A model generated the notes under the pieces. That model ran no database searches. It was given only the letters and a program-made list of their open reading frames with translations, and was not told where the DNA came from. 64,000 bases of DNA from an uncultured Clostridia bacterium (GTDB lineage: Bacteria; Bacillota; Clostridia; Oscillospirales; Ruminococcaceae), in the NCBI GenBank assembly GCA_944386475.1, contig CALXBH010000072.1:1-64000 (forward strand), given 5' to 3'. Below are positions 10,668 through 20,935 of the stretch, piece by piece. Made by a program: the position numbers and the translations under genes. How positions within the stretch are numbered: the stretch's first letter is position 1; each line of letters opens with the position of its first letter.

Positions 10668-12182
10668 TTACCAGTTGGGGTTAATCTCCTGATCCTGGGC
10701 AATCTTGGCAAGGTTTTCCGCCGCACGGTCTACATAGGCCGAACGGGTGACAAAGCTCGCCTCGCCATTTAGGGCTACCGCAACCTTACGCTCACCGTAG
10801 GGGATAAACTCCAGCACGTCGTCTTCTTGATTCAGCGACGCCTTGTAATGGTAGGTGATGGTCATCCGCGGGCTCTCGGTAGGTTCTTCATCCACTAACG
10901 ACTCCACCGAAACACGGATTAAGAACTGGTAGAAGTCCTTAAAGTTGTTAAGCCCCTCCACCGCATGGCCGTTAACCATTGCAGAGGTCAGCTCCTCACT
11001 GTCTTCCGCGCCGCTTTCGGTGGCTTCTTTAGTCTGACTGGTCAGCTCAATGGTGTAGCTTTCCCCGTCCACCGTCACGTCAATGCTGGCTACATCGGTA
11101 ATCACCGGCGTGAGCACATACTGGGAAACGATATCCAGCAGATTCAGATCCATCCAGGTCAGGGTAGTCGCTGTAATCTGATAGACAATATCCTTATCAT
11201 CATAGGTGAGATAGTAATACTCAATCTCGTGGACATGGCCTTCCTCCACCTCGTCCGGATCCTCATTGCAGTAGATCGGCGCGCCGGCCGTCAGCGTATG
11301 GGTGGAGCCATCCGAAGCCTTCACCGTTATTACCATAGAGGGCTCGTCAAACCCGTATTCCGCCAGCTGCTCATCGGTGGGAGCAGTCATAACAACTGCA
11401 TCGGCCCGCAGGGTGAAGAAGGAGTTGATCTCTGCCTCACCGGCCTCTTTATCCAGATCCGAATGGAAGGGGCTGGTCAGATGATATTCGCTCTTCACAG
11501 AAGCCAGCGGATCATCCTCAGGCACCGGATCACCTTTGGTGATGGTGATCGGTTCATCCAGGTCAGGACGTTCAATCGTCATCTCGGTGACAGTAGGCGC
11601 CGAGCTGGTATCGTCATATTGGTTGATGTTGGGATCCACATAGTTATAGCGGGACACAAGGAAATAACTCGTCATGTTGTCCGAGGCGATATAAACGCTG
11701 TTTTTCCCTTTTACCTGTACATAATATCCTTTGTCGGAGGGAGCTACATCCCCTACATAAATGCCAAAGGTGGAGCCGTCGCTAAAGGTGACGTCAATCT
11801 CCGCCTGAGGGTCGTCCAGGCCGTATTTGGCCACATTGTCCAGAGTGGTTTCCACCTCGTCGCTGGCGCTCATCCCAGCCGCCCGGGCGACTGTCAGGTC
11901 AAAAGACTCCGCCTCCTGGGGGAAATCCCCCAGTTCAGGCACGGTAAAACCGCCTTCGCCATTGGCGGAGATGGTGTAAGAATCCAGAGCGTTTCGGATC
12001 TTGATAGAGGTGATATCATCCTGTTCTTTCTCCACCAGTTTAATCATTTCCGCCTCATAAACCGAACTGGAGGTGGTACCGGTATCCCCGCTTCTCTGCG
12101 TCAGCAGCAGCACCGTCAGCAGGCCGCCCAACACCACCAAAATCACAAGGCCAATGATGATATTGCGAACCTTTTTACTCAT
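10668..12182 (-). CDS. DUF4340 domain-containing membrane-anchored protein
   Basis: The 504-aa product has one N-terminal membrane anchor (IIIGLVILVVLGGLLTVLLL) and a large extracytoplasmic part made of repeated beta-rich modules, including DNVAKYGLDDPQAEIDVTF and LAEYGFDEPSMVITV. The recurring YGLDxP pattern is typical of DUF4340. Its ATG overlaps the stop of the GldG-like gene by 4 bp (ATGA), so the two are translationally coupled. In other Clostridia and Bacteroidota this family accompanies GldG/GldF-type ABC systems. A role in an envelope complex is inferred; the substrate is unknown. Confidence 0.85.
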   Translation of the reverse strand: MSKKVRNIIIGLVILVVLGGLLTVLLLTQRSGDTGTTSSSVYEAEMIKLVEKEQDDITSIKIRNALDSYTISANGEGGFTVPELGDFPQEAESFDLTVARAAGMSASDEVETTLDNVAKYGLDDPQAEIDVTFSDGSTFGIYVGDVAPSDKGYYVQVKGKNSVYIASDNMTSYFLVSRYNYVDPNINQYDDTSSAPTVTEMTIERPDLDEPITITKGDPVPEDDPLASVKSEYHLTSPFHSDLDKEAGEAEINSFFTLRADAVVMTAPTDEQLAEYGFDEPSMVITVKASDGSTHTLTAGAPIYCNEDPDEVEEGHVHEIEYYYLTYDDKDIVYQITATTLTWMDLNLLDIVSQYVLTPVITDVASIDVTVDGESYTIELTSQTKEATESGAEDSEELTSAMVNGHAVEGLNNFKDFYQFLIRVSVESLVDEEPTESPRMTITYHYKASLNQEDDVLEFIPYGERKVAVALNGEASFVTRSAYVDRAAENLAKIAQDQEINPNW

Positions 12183-13636
12183 AAGTGCCTCCTACGCAAC
12201 CAGACAATCACGCCGATTCCCAAAACAAGGATGGGAACCACCGCATAGAAGATAATCGAAATGATCTGCACCTTGTCTTCGGTAATGCCCAACTGCTCGC
12301 CGCCCAGGGCCACCGACATAATCTGGATCCCCTCTTCCTTGTCGTTTAGAATATTCATCACGTTGACAAAGAAGTTGCCGTTGTTAATGGGGCTGAAGCT
12401 TAAAAATGCGCTGTTAAATGCATCCGCTGAACCAAATACCAGCACATGGGATTCCACCGCTTGGTTATCGGTGTTAACAGATTCCCGGGTTCCCAGGATC
12501 GCGGTATTCTGCGCAGCGTGCTCTGCGGTAGAAGGATCCCAGTTTTCTCCCGCATCCGGCGGGCGAACCACTGCCGTATCGCTGGTAGACATCAGCACAG
12601 TGGTAGTCCGGTTTCCGTCAGCCTCCTCAAAGGCGGCGGTCAGCGGACGGCTATCCGGGATAAGGATGGACATGTCCGGGTTGGCTAAATCGGCCGTATA
12701 GGTGGAATCCACATAATTTTGGATGATATACCGGTCGGACATATAGTAGTTGCTGGAATCGGTCTCCACAATGTAGCCCTCTTCCACAATGATACCCCAT
12801 TCCTCCAGGAAAGCTTCCAGCTTGGGAAGCTCCGGCTGAGCGGCGCTGGCCATATATACAATGTTTTTGCCAAAGTCCCCGTTGTTATACAAAAAGTCGT
12901 CCAGCTTTTTGATCTCATCATCGGTGTAATCCGAAGTGGGGGCAGCCAAAATCAAGGTGTCCACCTCTTCGCCCGGCGTCTCGGTTAAAAGCCGCAGGCT
13001 GACGGTTTCGTAGTTGTTGGAATTAAGCAGCGACTCCAGATCCGCCAGTTCGGTTTCACTGTGGCCGGTCACCACACCTACCGTGGAAGGATCGTCGTCG
13101 GTAACATACATTAAAGCCGACGTGAGCGCCTGCTCCGCACGGGAAGATGTGATGGTATCATACCCCGTATAATAATCCTGCTCAATATTGTACAGCTCGC
13201 CCACCGTCAAGCGCCGGTTGCGCTTTTCGCTGGTGACCAAAACATTACCCTCGCTGAGATCCTCCTCAAAATTCCTGACAAAGTCGGGATTTTGATTCAA
13301 ATCAATATACTCCACGCTGATGTGGCTGTTATACTGGCTGTATCGTTTTAAGATCTCCTGGGTCTGAACAAAATAAGTGCCCAGCGAAGCAAAGTAGCTT
13401 TCCTCCGCCAACACATAAATGGTGACGTCTTCGTCAATGCCTTCTACAAACTCCACCGATTGATCGGTCAGCTCAAAGGCCTGATTCGAAGTCAGGTCGA
13501 TCGAGATGGGAAACCTGTCCAGCAGGAGTGTGGCAATGATGTTAACGACGATGACGACAACCAGAAAGATAATCGTAATCACCGTGGCCATCGTTCCATA
13601 CTTAAAACGACGGCTTTTAAAAATATTATTTTTCAT
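12179..13636 (-). CDS. GldG family protein (ABC-type auxiliary, extracytoplasmic)
   Basis: The 485-aa product starts at 13636 (MKNNIFKSRRFKYG), where AAGGAG is well placed; the frame runs upstream without a better start. There is an N-terminal membrane segment (VITIIFLVVVIVVNIIATLLL) and a C-terminal one (IISIIFYAVVPILVLGIGVIVWL) before a basic tail, with a long extracytoplasmic domain between them. The segment TSNQAFELTDQSVEFVEGIDEDVTIYVLAEE is the ABC_transp_aux/GldG hallmark and is described here in part only. It sits between the ABC permease and DUF4340 genes. Confidence 0.88.
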   Translation of the reverse strand: MKNNIFKSRRFKYGTMATVITIIFLVVVIVVNIIATLLLDRFPISIDLTSNQAFELTDQSVEFVEGIDEDVTIYVLAEESYFASLGTYFVQTQEILKRYSQYNSHISVEYIDLNQNPDFVRNFEEDLSEGNVLVTSEKRNRRLTVGELYNIEQDYYTGYDTITSSRAEQALTSALMYVTDDDPSTVGVVTGHSETELADLESLLNSNNYETVSLRLLTETPGEEVDTLILAAPTSDYTDDEIKKLDDFLYNNGDFGKNIVYMASAAQPELPKLEAFLEEWGIIVEEGYIVETDSSNYYMSDRYIIQNYVDSTYTADLANPDMSILIPDSRPLTAAFEEADGNRTTTVLMSTSDTAVVRPPDAGENWDPSTAEHAAQNTAILGTRESVNTDNQAVESHVLVFGSADAFNSAFLSFSPINNGNFFVNVMNILNDKEEGIQIMSVALGGEQLGITEDKVQIISIIFYAVVPILVLGIGVIVWLRRRHL

Positions 13637-13649
13637 CTTCTCAAACTCC

Positions 13650-14354
13650 TTAACTCCAACGCTTCTTCTCAAGTACCCGCACGGTGAAATAGTTGAACAC
13701 CACCGCTACGCTGATAAAGAACAGCACATGGGATATATCCAGAATTCCCGTGGTAAAGTCACTGTACCGGGTGCTGAGAGAGATGGCCCCCAGAACGTTT
13801 TTAAGCCATTCCCACGGCACCACGCTGATAAGGAGATCCATCAGCATAATCATCAGCATTAACGCGAAGGAACCGACTGCTGCGACCACCTGGTTTTCGG
13901 TCAAAGAAGAGATAAACAGGCCGATGGCAATCATCGCGGCGCCCAGCAGGAACAGTCCTAACATGTTGCCGATGACCACCATCCAGTCAGGCTGCTGGAA
14001 TGCAGCCACCACCAGCGCGAACACCACTGTGATCGCTTCGCCAATAGTGAACATCAAAAGCGCTGCAAAATATTTGCCCAAAACAATTGAGGTAAGCCCC
14101 ACCGGAGCCGTCAGCAGCGCCTGATCGGTCTTTTGCCGCTTATCCTCGCTTAACAGCCGCATGGTCAAAATCGGCACGGCAAAGATCAGTACCCACAGCA
14201 ACATCGAGAAGACGCCGGTCATATCGGTGGTTCCCACATACAATACATAAATATAAAAGAAAAGTCCGGCGAAGAAATAATAGACCGCTAAAAAGATATA
14301 ACCAATGGGAGAAGTAAAATAAGCGGACATTTCCCGTTTAAAAATCGCCAGCAT
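13650..14354 (-). CDS. ABC-2 permease, GldF-like
   Basis: The 234-aa protein has six hydrophobic segments, starting SAYFTSPIGYIFLAVYYFFAG after MLAIFKRE, a start typical of GldF-type permeases. LLSEDKRQKTDQALLTAPV is the conserved cytoplasmic loop. Its start shares one base with the stop of the ATPase gene (TAATG), and the GldG-like gene begins 13 bp after its stop. Confidence 0.9.
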   Translation of the reverse strand: MLAIFKREMSAYFTSPIGYIFLAVYYFFAGLFFYIYVLYVGTTDMTGVFSMLLWVLIFAVPILTMRLLSEDKRQKTDQALLTAPVGLTSIVLGKYFAALLMFTIGEAITVVFALVVAAFQQPDWMVVIGNMLGLFLLGAAMIAIGLFISSLTENQVVAAVGSFALMLMIMLMDLLISVVPWEWLKNVLGAISLSTRYSDFTTGILDISHVLFFISVAVVFNYFTVRVLEKKRWS

Positions 14355-15562
14355 TACCGATCACCTCCATCGTTTTCCCCCGCATCTTCAGGCGCATCGT
14401 TTTCATCCGCGCCATCAGAAGGCGCCTGGCTTTCGGCGCTCTCGCCTTCAGCCGCCTCTGCGGGAGCCGCAGGCCCCTGCGCCATTTGCTCCAGCGCCTG
14501 GGATACCGCCTGCTCTACCGCCGGCGCCGATTCAAAGACCTGCTCGGTTTCAGGCTGCAGGTTGTCCCCTAAAATTTTCGCCACTGTCTGTTTGACTTCC
14601 ACCTGCTTCTGGGGAGTCATGGGGGTGACGGAATCGTCTTTGGTCAGTCGCAGGAAGATTTCCTCCAAAGAAAGCTCCGAGCTGCGCAGTCCCAAAATCG
14701 GCCAGTTGCGCTCGGCCATCCGGGCAAAAAGCTCCCGGCGCACATCCACGTCCTCGTCGGTTTCGAACACAAAGTCACAGGAACCTGGCTCTTTCTGGCC
14801 CAGGGAATCCACCCGAACCATGCCCGGGATAGAAGAAATCACTTTGAATGCCTCTTTTTCCGGCGCGTCCACCCGCAGGGTAAAGCGGTTGTCGCTGTTC
14901 ATCTTGTGGGACAGGTTGCTGGTGGTATCATCCGCCACCAAAACGCCGTTGTTGATAATGATAACCCGGTCGCAGGTGGCCTGCACCTCCGACAGGATAT
15001 GGGAAGACAGAATCAGCGTATGCCGTTTGCCCAGCTTTTTAATCAGGTTGCGGATCTCGATGATCTGCTTGGGGTCAAGGCCGACGGTAGGCTCGTCCAA
15101 AACCAAAACGTCCGGATTCCCCACCAGCGCCTGGGCAAGACCGACACGCTGCCGGTAACCTTTAGACAGGTTGCGGATCAGGCGGCCCGAAACCTCTGTA
15201 ATCTTTACCAGATTACAGATTTCCTGCAAGTGGCTCTTTCTGGGGAGCTTGCATTTTTTCAGGTCATACATGAAGTTTAAATACCCCATTACCGTCATAT
15301 CCAAATAAAGGGGCGGCTGTTCGGGGAGATACCCGATCTTCTTTTTGGCCTTCATGGGCTCTTCCAGAATATCGATCCCGTCAATCTTAACCTCGCCCTG
15401 CGTGGAGGACAAATACCCGGTGAGGATATTCATCGTCGTTGACTTTCCCGCGCCGTTCGGCCCCAGGAAGCCGAGGATTTCACCGTCGTTTACGGTAAAC
15501 GAGATGTTGTCCACAGCCCGCTTTAAGCCGTAATTCTTGGTGAGATTTTTTACCTCGATCAT
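14354..15562 (-). CDS. ABC transporter ATP-binding protein, GldA-like, with long acidic tail
   Basis: First gene of the four-gene operon. Walker A is GPNGAGKST (about residue 37), the signature LSKGYRQRVGLAQAL, Walker B VLVLDEPTVGLD and the H-loop LSSHILSE. Family members usually stop near 310 residues. This one continues to 402 aa with an Ala/Glu/Pro/Asp-rich, probably disordered and strongly acidic tail. The tail carries no recognisable domain. The system exports or moves something across the envelope together with the GldF/GldG/DUF4340 proteins; the cargo cannot be told. Confidence 0.92.
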   Translation of the reverse strand: MIEVKNLTKNYGLKRAVDNISFTVNDGEILGFLGPNGAGKSTTMNILTGYLSSTQGEVKIDGIDILEEPMKAKKKIGYLPEQPPLYLDMTVMGYLNFMYDLKKCKLPRKSHLQEICNLVKITEVSGRLIRNLSKGYRQRVGLAQALVGNPDVLVLDEPTVGLDPKQIIEIRNLIKKLGKRHTLILSSHILSEVQATCDRVIIINNGVLVADDTTSNLSHKMNSDNRFTLRVDAPEKEAFKVISSIPGMVRVDSLGQKEPGSCDFVFETDEDVDVRRELFARMAERNWPILGLRSSELSLEEIFLRLTKDDSVTPMTPQKQVEVKQTVAKILGDNLQPETEQVFESAPAVEQAVSQALEQMAQGPAAPAEAAEGESAESQAPSDGADENDAPEDAGENDGGDR

Positions 15563-15589
15563 TTTTTCTAAAACCTCCGTTCCGTCTTG

Positions 15590-15716
15590 TTTTCCAAGAC
15601 AAACTACCTACTCAAACCCGTGTAAATAGGGTAGACAACCGCGTTCTATTCCATCCGCCCGAAGGCGGACAATGAAAAGGACAGCAGTTGGGCAGACCAC
15701 CCCGCTGTCCTTCATT
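15590..15716 (-). promoter_or_regulatory. Structured 5' leader of the ABC/GldG operon
   Basis: Three hairpins can be drawn in the untranslated leader on the minus strand: AATGAAGGACAGC with GCTGTCCTTTTCATT (15671-15716), TCCGCC-UUCG-GGCGGA (about 15655-15670) and GTCTTG-GAAAA-CAAGAC (about 15583-15599). None has a T-run, so they are not simple terminators. No known riboswitch class was recognised. The rest of the 316-bp gap to livF holds the promoter and short AT-rich dyads. Confidence 0.4.
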
Positions 15717-15730
15717 CCCTAACCTCTGTA

Positions 15731-15765
15731 ATCATAGCAAAAAAACAATGCTATTTTGTAAACAA
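15731..15765 (-). promoter_or_regulatory. Putative extended -10 promoter of the ABC/GldG operon
   Basis: On the minus strand TGCTATGAT gives an extended -10 (hexamer at 15731-15736). A TTTACA/TTACAA-like -35 lies 19-20 bp upstream, which is longer than ideal. Confidence 0.45.
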
Positions 15766-15878
15766 AGATTTAAAGTTTCCCCCTAGGAAAGGGAATTTTT
15801 GTATCTTATTCATGAAGTGCGGGCATTTTGCACGAATAACCCGCAAAAACTTCGTACACTCGGCCGAGTTCCAGGCGA

Positions 15879-16583
<705 letters not shown>

Positions 16584-16604
16584 CCAATAGCCTCCCTCAT
16601 CTCA

Positions 16605-17384
16605 TTATGCTTCCTCACCCAGATACGCCTGGATGACCCGCTTGTTGTGCTTAATTTCATCCGGACTTCCCTCGGCGATGATGGTACCAAAATCCAGCAC
16701 ATAGATCCGCTCGCACAGGCCCATAACGAATTTCATATCGTGCTCAATCAGGATGATCGTCAGATCGTACTCATCTTTTAAGTTCACAATCAGGCTGGCA
16801 AGCTCGTCGGTTTCGCTGGGGTTCATGCCCGCCGCCGGTTCGTCCAAAAAGATCACGTTGGCGCCGGTGGCAATGGCCCGGGCGATCTCCAGCTTGCGCT
16901 GCTCGCCATAGGGGAGGTTGGAAGCAAGCTCCCCGGCCTTTTGATCCAGCCCCACTAAAGCCAGGATGTGGGCGGCGGTTTCTGCAAACCGGGTTTCTTG
17001 GCTGTAGTACCGGGGCAGGCGGAAAATCGCCTCCAACAGGGTGTAGCGGGCGTTTTGATGCATAGCCACCAAAATGTTATCCAGCACCGTCATGTTTTTA
17101 AACAGGCGGATGTTCTGAAAGGTCCGGGAGATCCCGTGCCGGGCGGTCAGATAAGGTTTCATACCGCCGATCTCGGCTCGCTCGCCCCGGCTGCCGGTGA
17201 GCTCAATGGTGCCCGAGGTAGGAACGTAAACTCCAGTCAGGAGGTTAAAGATAGTGGTCTTTCCTGCGCCGTTAGGGCCGATGAGCCCTAAAAGCTCCCC
17301 TTTCTTCACATAGAGGTTGACGTCCGAGACCGCCTTTAATCCCCCGAAGCTTTTGCTCAGGTTTTTAACGTCCAATACCGCCAT
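16605..17384 (-). CDS. livG: Branched-chain amino acid ABC transporter ATP-binding protein LivG
   Basis: The 259-aa ATPase has Walker A GPNGAGKTTIFNLL, the LivG-typical HGISRTFQNIRLFKNMTV, the signature-region variant LPYGEQRKLEIARAIA and Walker B VIFLDEPAAGMNPSE. It starts directly at the livM stop codon (17384/17385), so translation is tightly coupled. Confidence 0.96.
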   Translation of the reverse strand: MAVLDVKNLSKSFGGLKAVSDVNLYVKKGELLGLIGPNGAGKTTIFNLLTGVYVPTSGTIELTGSRGERAEIGGMKPYLTARHGISRTFQNIRLFKNMTVLDNILVAMHQNARYTLLEAIFRLPRYYSQETRFAETAAHILALVGLDQKAGELASNLPYGEQRKLEIARAIATGANVIFLDEPAAGMNPSETDELASLIVNLKDEYDLTIILIEHDMKFVMGLCERIYVLDFGTIIAEGSPDEIKHNKRVIQAYLGEEA

Positions 17385-18455
17385 TTACTCCACCTCCGTT
17401 TTCCTGTGCACAAAGGGCAGGTTCCATTTGCTCCACTTAAACAGTCCGCGGAGCTTGACAAAAAACGGCGTTTCGCCCGCTTTAATCAGCATAATAATCA
17501 CCAACAGCAAAGCGTAGATAATCATGCGGATTTCTGCAAAGCTTTGCAGGAACATGTTGAGCACGCCCAGCGCCGCCGCGGCGATCAAGGTGCCCCAGAT
17601 GTTGCCAAGGCCGCCCAGCACCACGATCATCAAAAACTCAATGGACTGCATAAAGTCAAAGCTCTTGGGCTGGATGATGCCGGTGTAGCCGGTGTACAGC
17701 CCGCCTGCCAAGCCGGCAAAGAAGGTTCCCACCACAAAGGCGGAGATTTTTACTTTGGTTAAGTTAACGCCCATGGATTCCGAGGCAATCTCATCTTCCC
17801 GCACGGCGATACAGGCCCGGCCGTGAGAGGATTTCACCATATTTCGAATGACCACAAAGGTGATCACAGCCCCGAAGAACACCAGCTCAAAGCCGGCGGG
17901 GCTGGTAGCCGCGGCGTATACGCCGTAGCCGGTAAGGCCCGCAGAACCACCCAGCACCTGCTGGTCGGTATTCTGGATGAAGATGCGGATAATCTCTCCC
18001 AGGCCCAAAGTGGCGATGGCCAGATAATCTCCCTTCAGACGCAGGGTCGGAATGCCGACCAACAGGCCCAAAACCCCTGCCAGCACCGCGCCCAGCAGGA
18101 TACCGCCCAGAATGCTCACCATGCTTCCCGAGGTGTGCAGCACCACATAAGCGCTGGTATAGGCGCCAATCGCCATAAATCCAGCGTGGCCCAAAGAGAA
18201 CTGGCCGGTGATGCCGGTAATCAGGTTAAGGCCCAGCGCCGCGATGATATCGATAAAAATACCGTGCAAAATCCCCTGGTAGTAGGCGCCGATGACGCCG
18301 GTGGAAATCAAAATCCGCAGGATAAGGTATACGCCCGCAACAATTCCCAGCCCAATCAGTCCGCTTTGCCAGGGAGCCAGCTTTTTGGCGGGTTTTTCTA
18401 CCGGGGTGTCAAAGCCCGGACGTTTGCTGTTTTTCTTTTTTGTATCCATTTTCAT
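17385..18455 (-). CDS. livM: Branched-chain amino acid ABC transporter permease LivM
   Basis: The start is placed at 18455 (MKMDTKKKN) because TAAGGCGG lies about 6 bp upstream and livH stops at 18463; the frame is open to 18482. The 356-aa product has a basic N-terminal tail and about nine to ten membrane segments. It contains TGITGQFSLGHAGFMAIGAY and GDYLAIATLGLGEIIR, the LivM signature segments. Confidence 0.94.
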   Translation of the reverse strand: MKMDTKKKNSKRPGFDTPVEKPAKKLAPWQSGLIGLGIVAGVYLILRILISTGVIGAYYQGILHGIFIDIIAALGLNLITGITGQFSLGHAGFMAIGAYTSAYVVLHTSGSMVSILGGILLGAVLAGVLGLLVGIPTLRLKGDYLAIATLGLGEIIRIFIQNTDQQVLGGSAGLTGYGVYAAATSPAGFELVFFGAVITFVVIRNMVKSSHGRACIAVREDEIASESMGVNLTKVKISAFVVGTFFAGLAGGLYTGYTGIIQPKSFDFMQSIEFLMIVVLGGLGNIWGTLIAAAALGVLNMFLQSFAEIRMIIYALLLVIIMLIKAGETPFFVKLRGLFKWSKWNLPFVHRKTEVE

Positions 18456-18462
18456 CACCGCC

Positions 18463-19347
18463 TTACACTTTCTCCCGGACATTCTTGCCGAGAATGCCGC
18501 AGGGCCTGATGAGCAGGACTAAAATCAGGATGACAAACGCCGCCAGATCCTTGTAGGCGCTGAAGCCCACAGCCGTCACCAGCGTTTCAATCAGTCCCAG
18601 CAAAATACCGCCCAGCATAGCGCCAGGGATGCTGCCAATACCGCCGAATACCGCCGCGATAAACGCTTTTAATCCCGGCTGCATACCCATCAAGGGGTTG
18701 ATGGTATACATCGCTCCCATCATAACACCTGCCACAGCCGCCAGAGCGGAACCTAAAAGGAAGGTGAAGGAGATCGTCTTATCTACGCTGATACCCATCA
18801 GCTGGGCGGCGTCTGCGTCGGAGGACACCGCTCGCATAGCCTTACCGATCTTGGTGCGCTTAATAATGTACTGCAGGGCGATCATCATAATAATGGTCAC
18901 CGCCACCACATACAGCTGCTGGGTGTTGATGGAAAGGCCGGCCACCGAAAGCTGGCCGTTCCCAAAGCTTCCGTCCGGATAGGCTTTGGATTCCGCACCC
19001 ACCAGCGCCATCATGACATATTCTAACAGGAATGAAACGCCGATAGCGGTAATCAGCACCGTAATGCGGGGCGCGTGCCGCAAAGGTCTGTACGCAACCT
19101 TTTCAATAGCCACGCCCAACAGGCCGCAAACGGCCACCGCCACCACCATCGCCAGCAAAAACGGCATGTGGAGCACCACGATGCAGGCATAGCCCACATA
19201 GGCGCCCACCATCAAAATATCGCCGTGGGCGAAGTTGATGAGCTTGATAATGCCGTAGACCATGGTGTAGCCCAGCGCCGCCAGCGCGTAAATGCTGCCG
19301 ATCGAGACGCCGTTAATCAACTGCTGCAAAAATTCTTCAAAACTCAA
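18463..19347 (-). CDS. livH: Branched-chain amino acid ABC transporter permease LivH
   Basis: The 294-aa membrane protein contains INGVSIGSIYALAALGYTMV and INFAHGDILMVGAY near the N-terminus, and GGIGSIPGAMLGGILLGLIE near the C-terminus, all typical of LivH. It follows livJ after 191 bp containing a strong hairpin, a usual arrangement that lets the binding protein be made in excess. Confidence 0.95.
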   Translation of the reverse strand: MSFEEFLQQLINGVSIGSIYALAALGYTMVYGIIKLINFAHGDILMVGAYVGYACIVVLHMPFLLAMVVAVAVCGLLGVAIEKVAYRPLRHAPRITVLITAIGVSFLLEYVMMALVGAESKAYPDGSFGNGQLSVAGLSINTQQLYVVAVTIIMMIALQYIIKRTKIGKAMRAVSSDADAAQLMGISVDKTISFTFLLGSALAAVAGVMMGAMYTINPLMGMQPGLKAFIAAVFGGIGSIPGAMLGGILLGLIETLVTAVGFSAYKDLAAFVILILVLLIRPCGILGKNVREKV

Positions 19348-19473
19348 GGCTTGTCCAACACCCTTTCTTTTTATCGTTCACTGCCCGCAGGCTTGCCGCT
19401 TTCGCTGCGTCCGGCAGGATAAAAATCGCCGTTTACAGAAGAATTTAAACGGTGATTTTTATTCTGCCTGATA

Positions 19474-19514
19474 CAAAAAGCAGAGCGGACGGCGGCAGGG
19501 CTGCCGCCGTCCGC
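19474..19514 (-). terminator. Terminator/attenuator between livJ and livH
   Basis: GCGGACGGCGGCAG (19485-19498) pairs perfectly with CTGCCGCCGTCCGC (19501-19514), and on the minus strand a T-rich tail (TCTGCTTTTTG) follows. A second hairpin, AAAAATCGCCGTTTA with TTAAACGGTGATTTTT (about 19421-19461), lies between it and livH. Partial readthrough is expected. Confidence 0.75.
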
Positions 19515-19538
19515 CCGCTCACCCCGGCCTCGCCGGCT

Positions 19539-20699
19539 TTATTCCGCCGCCAGTTTGGTGCGGAAGGTCTGCTGGCCGTCTTTGTACTCGATGATGACCG
19601 TCGCTTTGACGGGGTTATGGTTTTCGTCCATAGAGAACTTGCCCGTTACAGCTTCAAAGTCCACTGTGTCTGCCAACGCCTGGTTGATCTTCTCCCGATC
19701 GGCGCTGCCCGCACGGGTGATGGCGTCCGCTACAAACTTCGCCATATCATAGCCCAAAGCGTTAAAGCCGTCGGGATCTTCGCCGTATTTCGCCCGGAAG
19801 CTTTCAATAAATGCCTGAACCTCAGGAGAAGTGTCCCCGGAAGAATAATGGTTTGTAAAGAACACATTATTAAGCGCGTCTCCGGCGATTTCCGGCAGCT
19901 TGGGAGCATCATAGCCGTCCGCACCCAGGAAGGGCTGATCGATCCCCATCTCCCGGGCCTGTTTGATAATCAGCGCCACCGCCTCGTAATAGCCGGTGAG
20001 GTAGATCGCGTCAAACTCCAGATCCTTGAGCTTTGTCAGGATGGGGTTAAAGTCGGTGTCCTTCATGGAGTAAGTCTCTTCCGCGACGATGGTGCCGCCC
20101 TGGCTTTCAAAGGACTCTTTAAAGGCGTTGCCCAGTCCCGCCGAGTAGTCGTTGGAGGTATCGGTCAAAATAACCGCTTTGGTAACCCCCAGATCCTTGG
20201 TGGCAAAGTTGCCCATCATGGTGCCCTGGAAGGTGTCGTTATAGCAGATGCGGTAGGTGTAGGGATTTAAGTTCCCGTTTTGCACCGTGATATCGTCCGC
20301 TGTGGCGGAGCAGGTAATCACCGGCACTCCGTTGGCGGTGGCTATCGCCGTGGTCGCCTTAACCGCGCCGGAGGTAGCCGGCCCCAAAATCACGCTGACA
20401 TTGTCCTTGGTGGCAAGGCGGGTGGCGACGTTCATCGCCTCATCGTTTTTGGAGGTGTTGTCCACCTTGATTGCCTCGATCTGTTTGCCCAGCACGCCGC
20501 CCGCCGCGTTGATCTCCTCAAACGCAAGCTCAATTCCCTGCACACAGCTTTGGCCGTACTGGCCAACGTCGCCGGAAAGCTCGTAGTTTAGGCCGATTTT
20601 GATGGTGTCGCCGCTGTCCGCGCCGCCCTGGCATCCCGCCAAAGACGTCAGCGCCAGCGCACCCGCAAGGCCGAGCGCAACTGCCCGTTTCATTTTCAT
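19539..20699 (-). CDS. livJ: Branched-chain amino acid ABC transporter substrate-binding lipoprotein
   Basis: The start is set at 20699 (MKMKRAVALGL), about ten bases after AAGGGG; an ATG three codons earlier is too close to that site. The signal peptide ends in lipobox LAGC. The mature domain shows the periplasmic-binding type 1 pattern: IKIGLNYELSGDVGQYGQ, EINAAGGVLGKQI, ILGPATSGAVKA and PVITCSATAD. At 386 aa it is family-sized. It is the first gene of the liv operon. Confidence 0.95.
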   Translation of the reverse strand: MKMKRAVALGLAGALALTSLAGCQGGADSGDTIKIGLNYELSGDVGQYGQSCVQGIELAFEEINAAGGVLGKQIEAIKVDNTSKNDEAMNVATRLATKDNVSVILGPATSGAVKATTAIATANGVPVITCSATADDITVQNGNLNPYTYRICYNDTFQGTMMGNFATKDLGVTKAVILTDTSNDYSAGLGNAFKESFESQGGTIVAEETYSMKDTDFNPILTKLKDLEFDAIYLTGYYEAVALIIKQAREMGIDQPFLGADGYDAPKLPEIAGDALNNVFFTNHYSSGDTSPEVQAFIESFRAKYGEDPDGFNALGYDMAKFVADAITRAGSADREKINQALADTVDFEAVTGKFSMDENHNPVKATVIIEYKDGQQTFRTKLAAE

Positions 20700-20834
20700 G
20701 ATCCTCATACCCCTTTTCCATATATTTCATATATATCCGGCCACCGCCGGATTGGAACCTATTTTTCCGGCATCCCGGCAGCCCGCACAACTGCGCAGGC
20801 GTCTCAAATGGCCTAAAAATAGTTATTTATATCT

Positions 20835-20863
20835 ATTATATAGGATTAGCCGGCCAAATGCAA
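20835..20863 (-). promoter_or_regulatory. SigA promoter of the liv operon
   Basis: On the minus strand TTGCAT (20858-20863), a 17-bp spacer and TATAAT (20835-20840) give a near-consensus promoter with an untranslated leader of about 120 nt. Confidence 0.8.
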
Positions 20864-20935
20864 CCAATTTGTTATTCTTTTGTGAACAATTTATTCGAGA
20901 TTATGGGAGACCGATAAAAGGCGTCTGCCGGCCGG

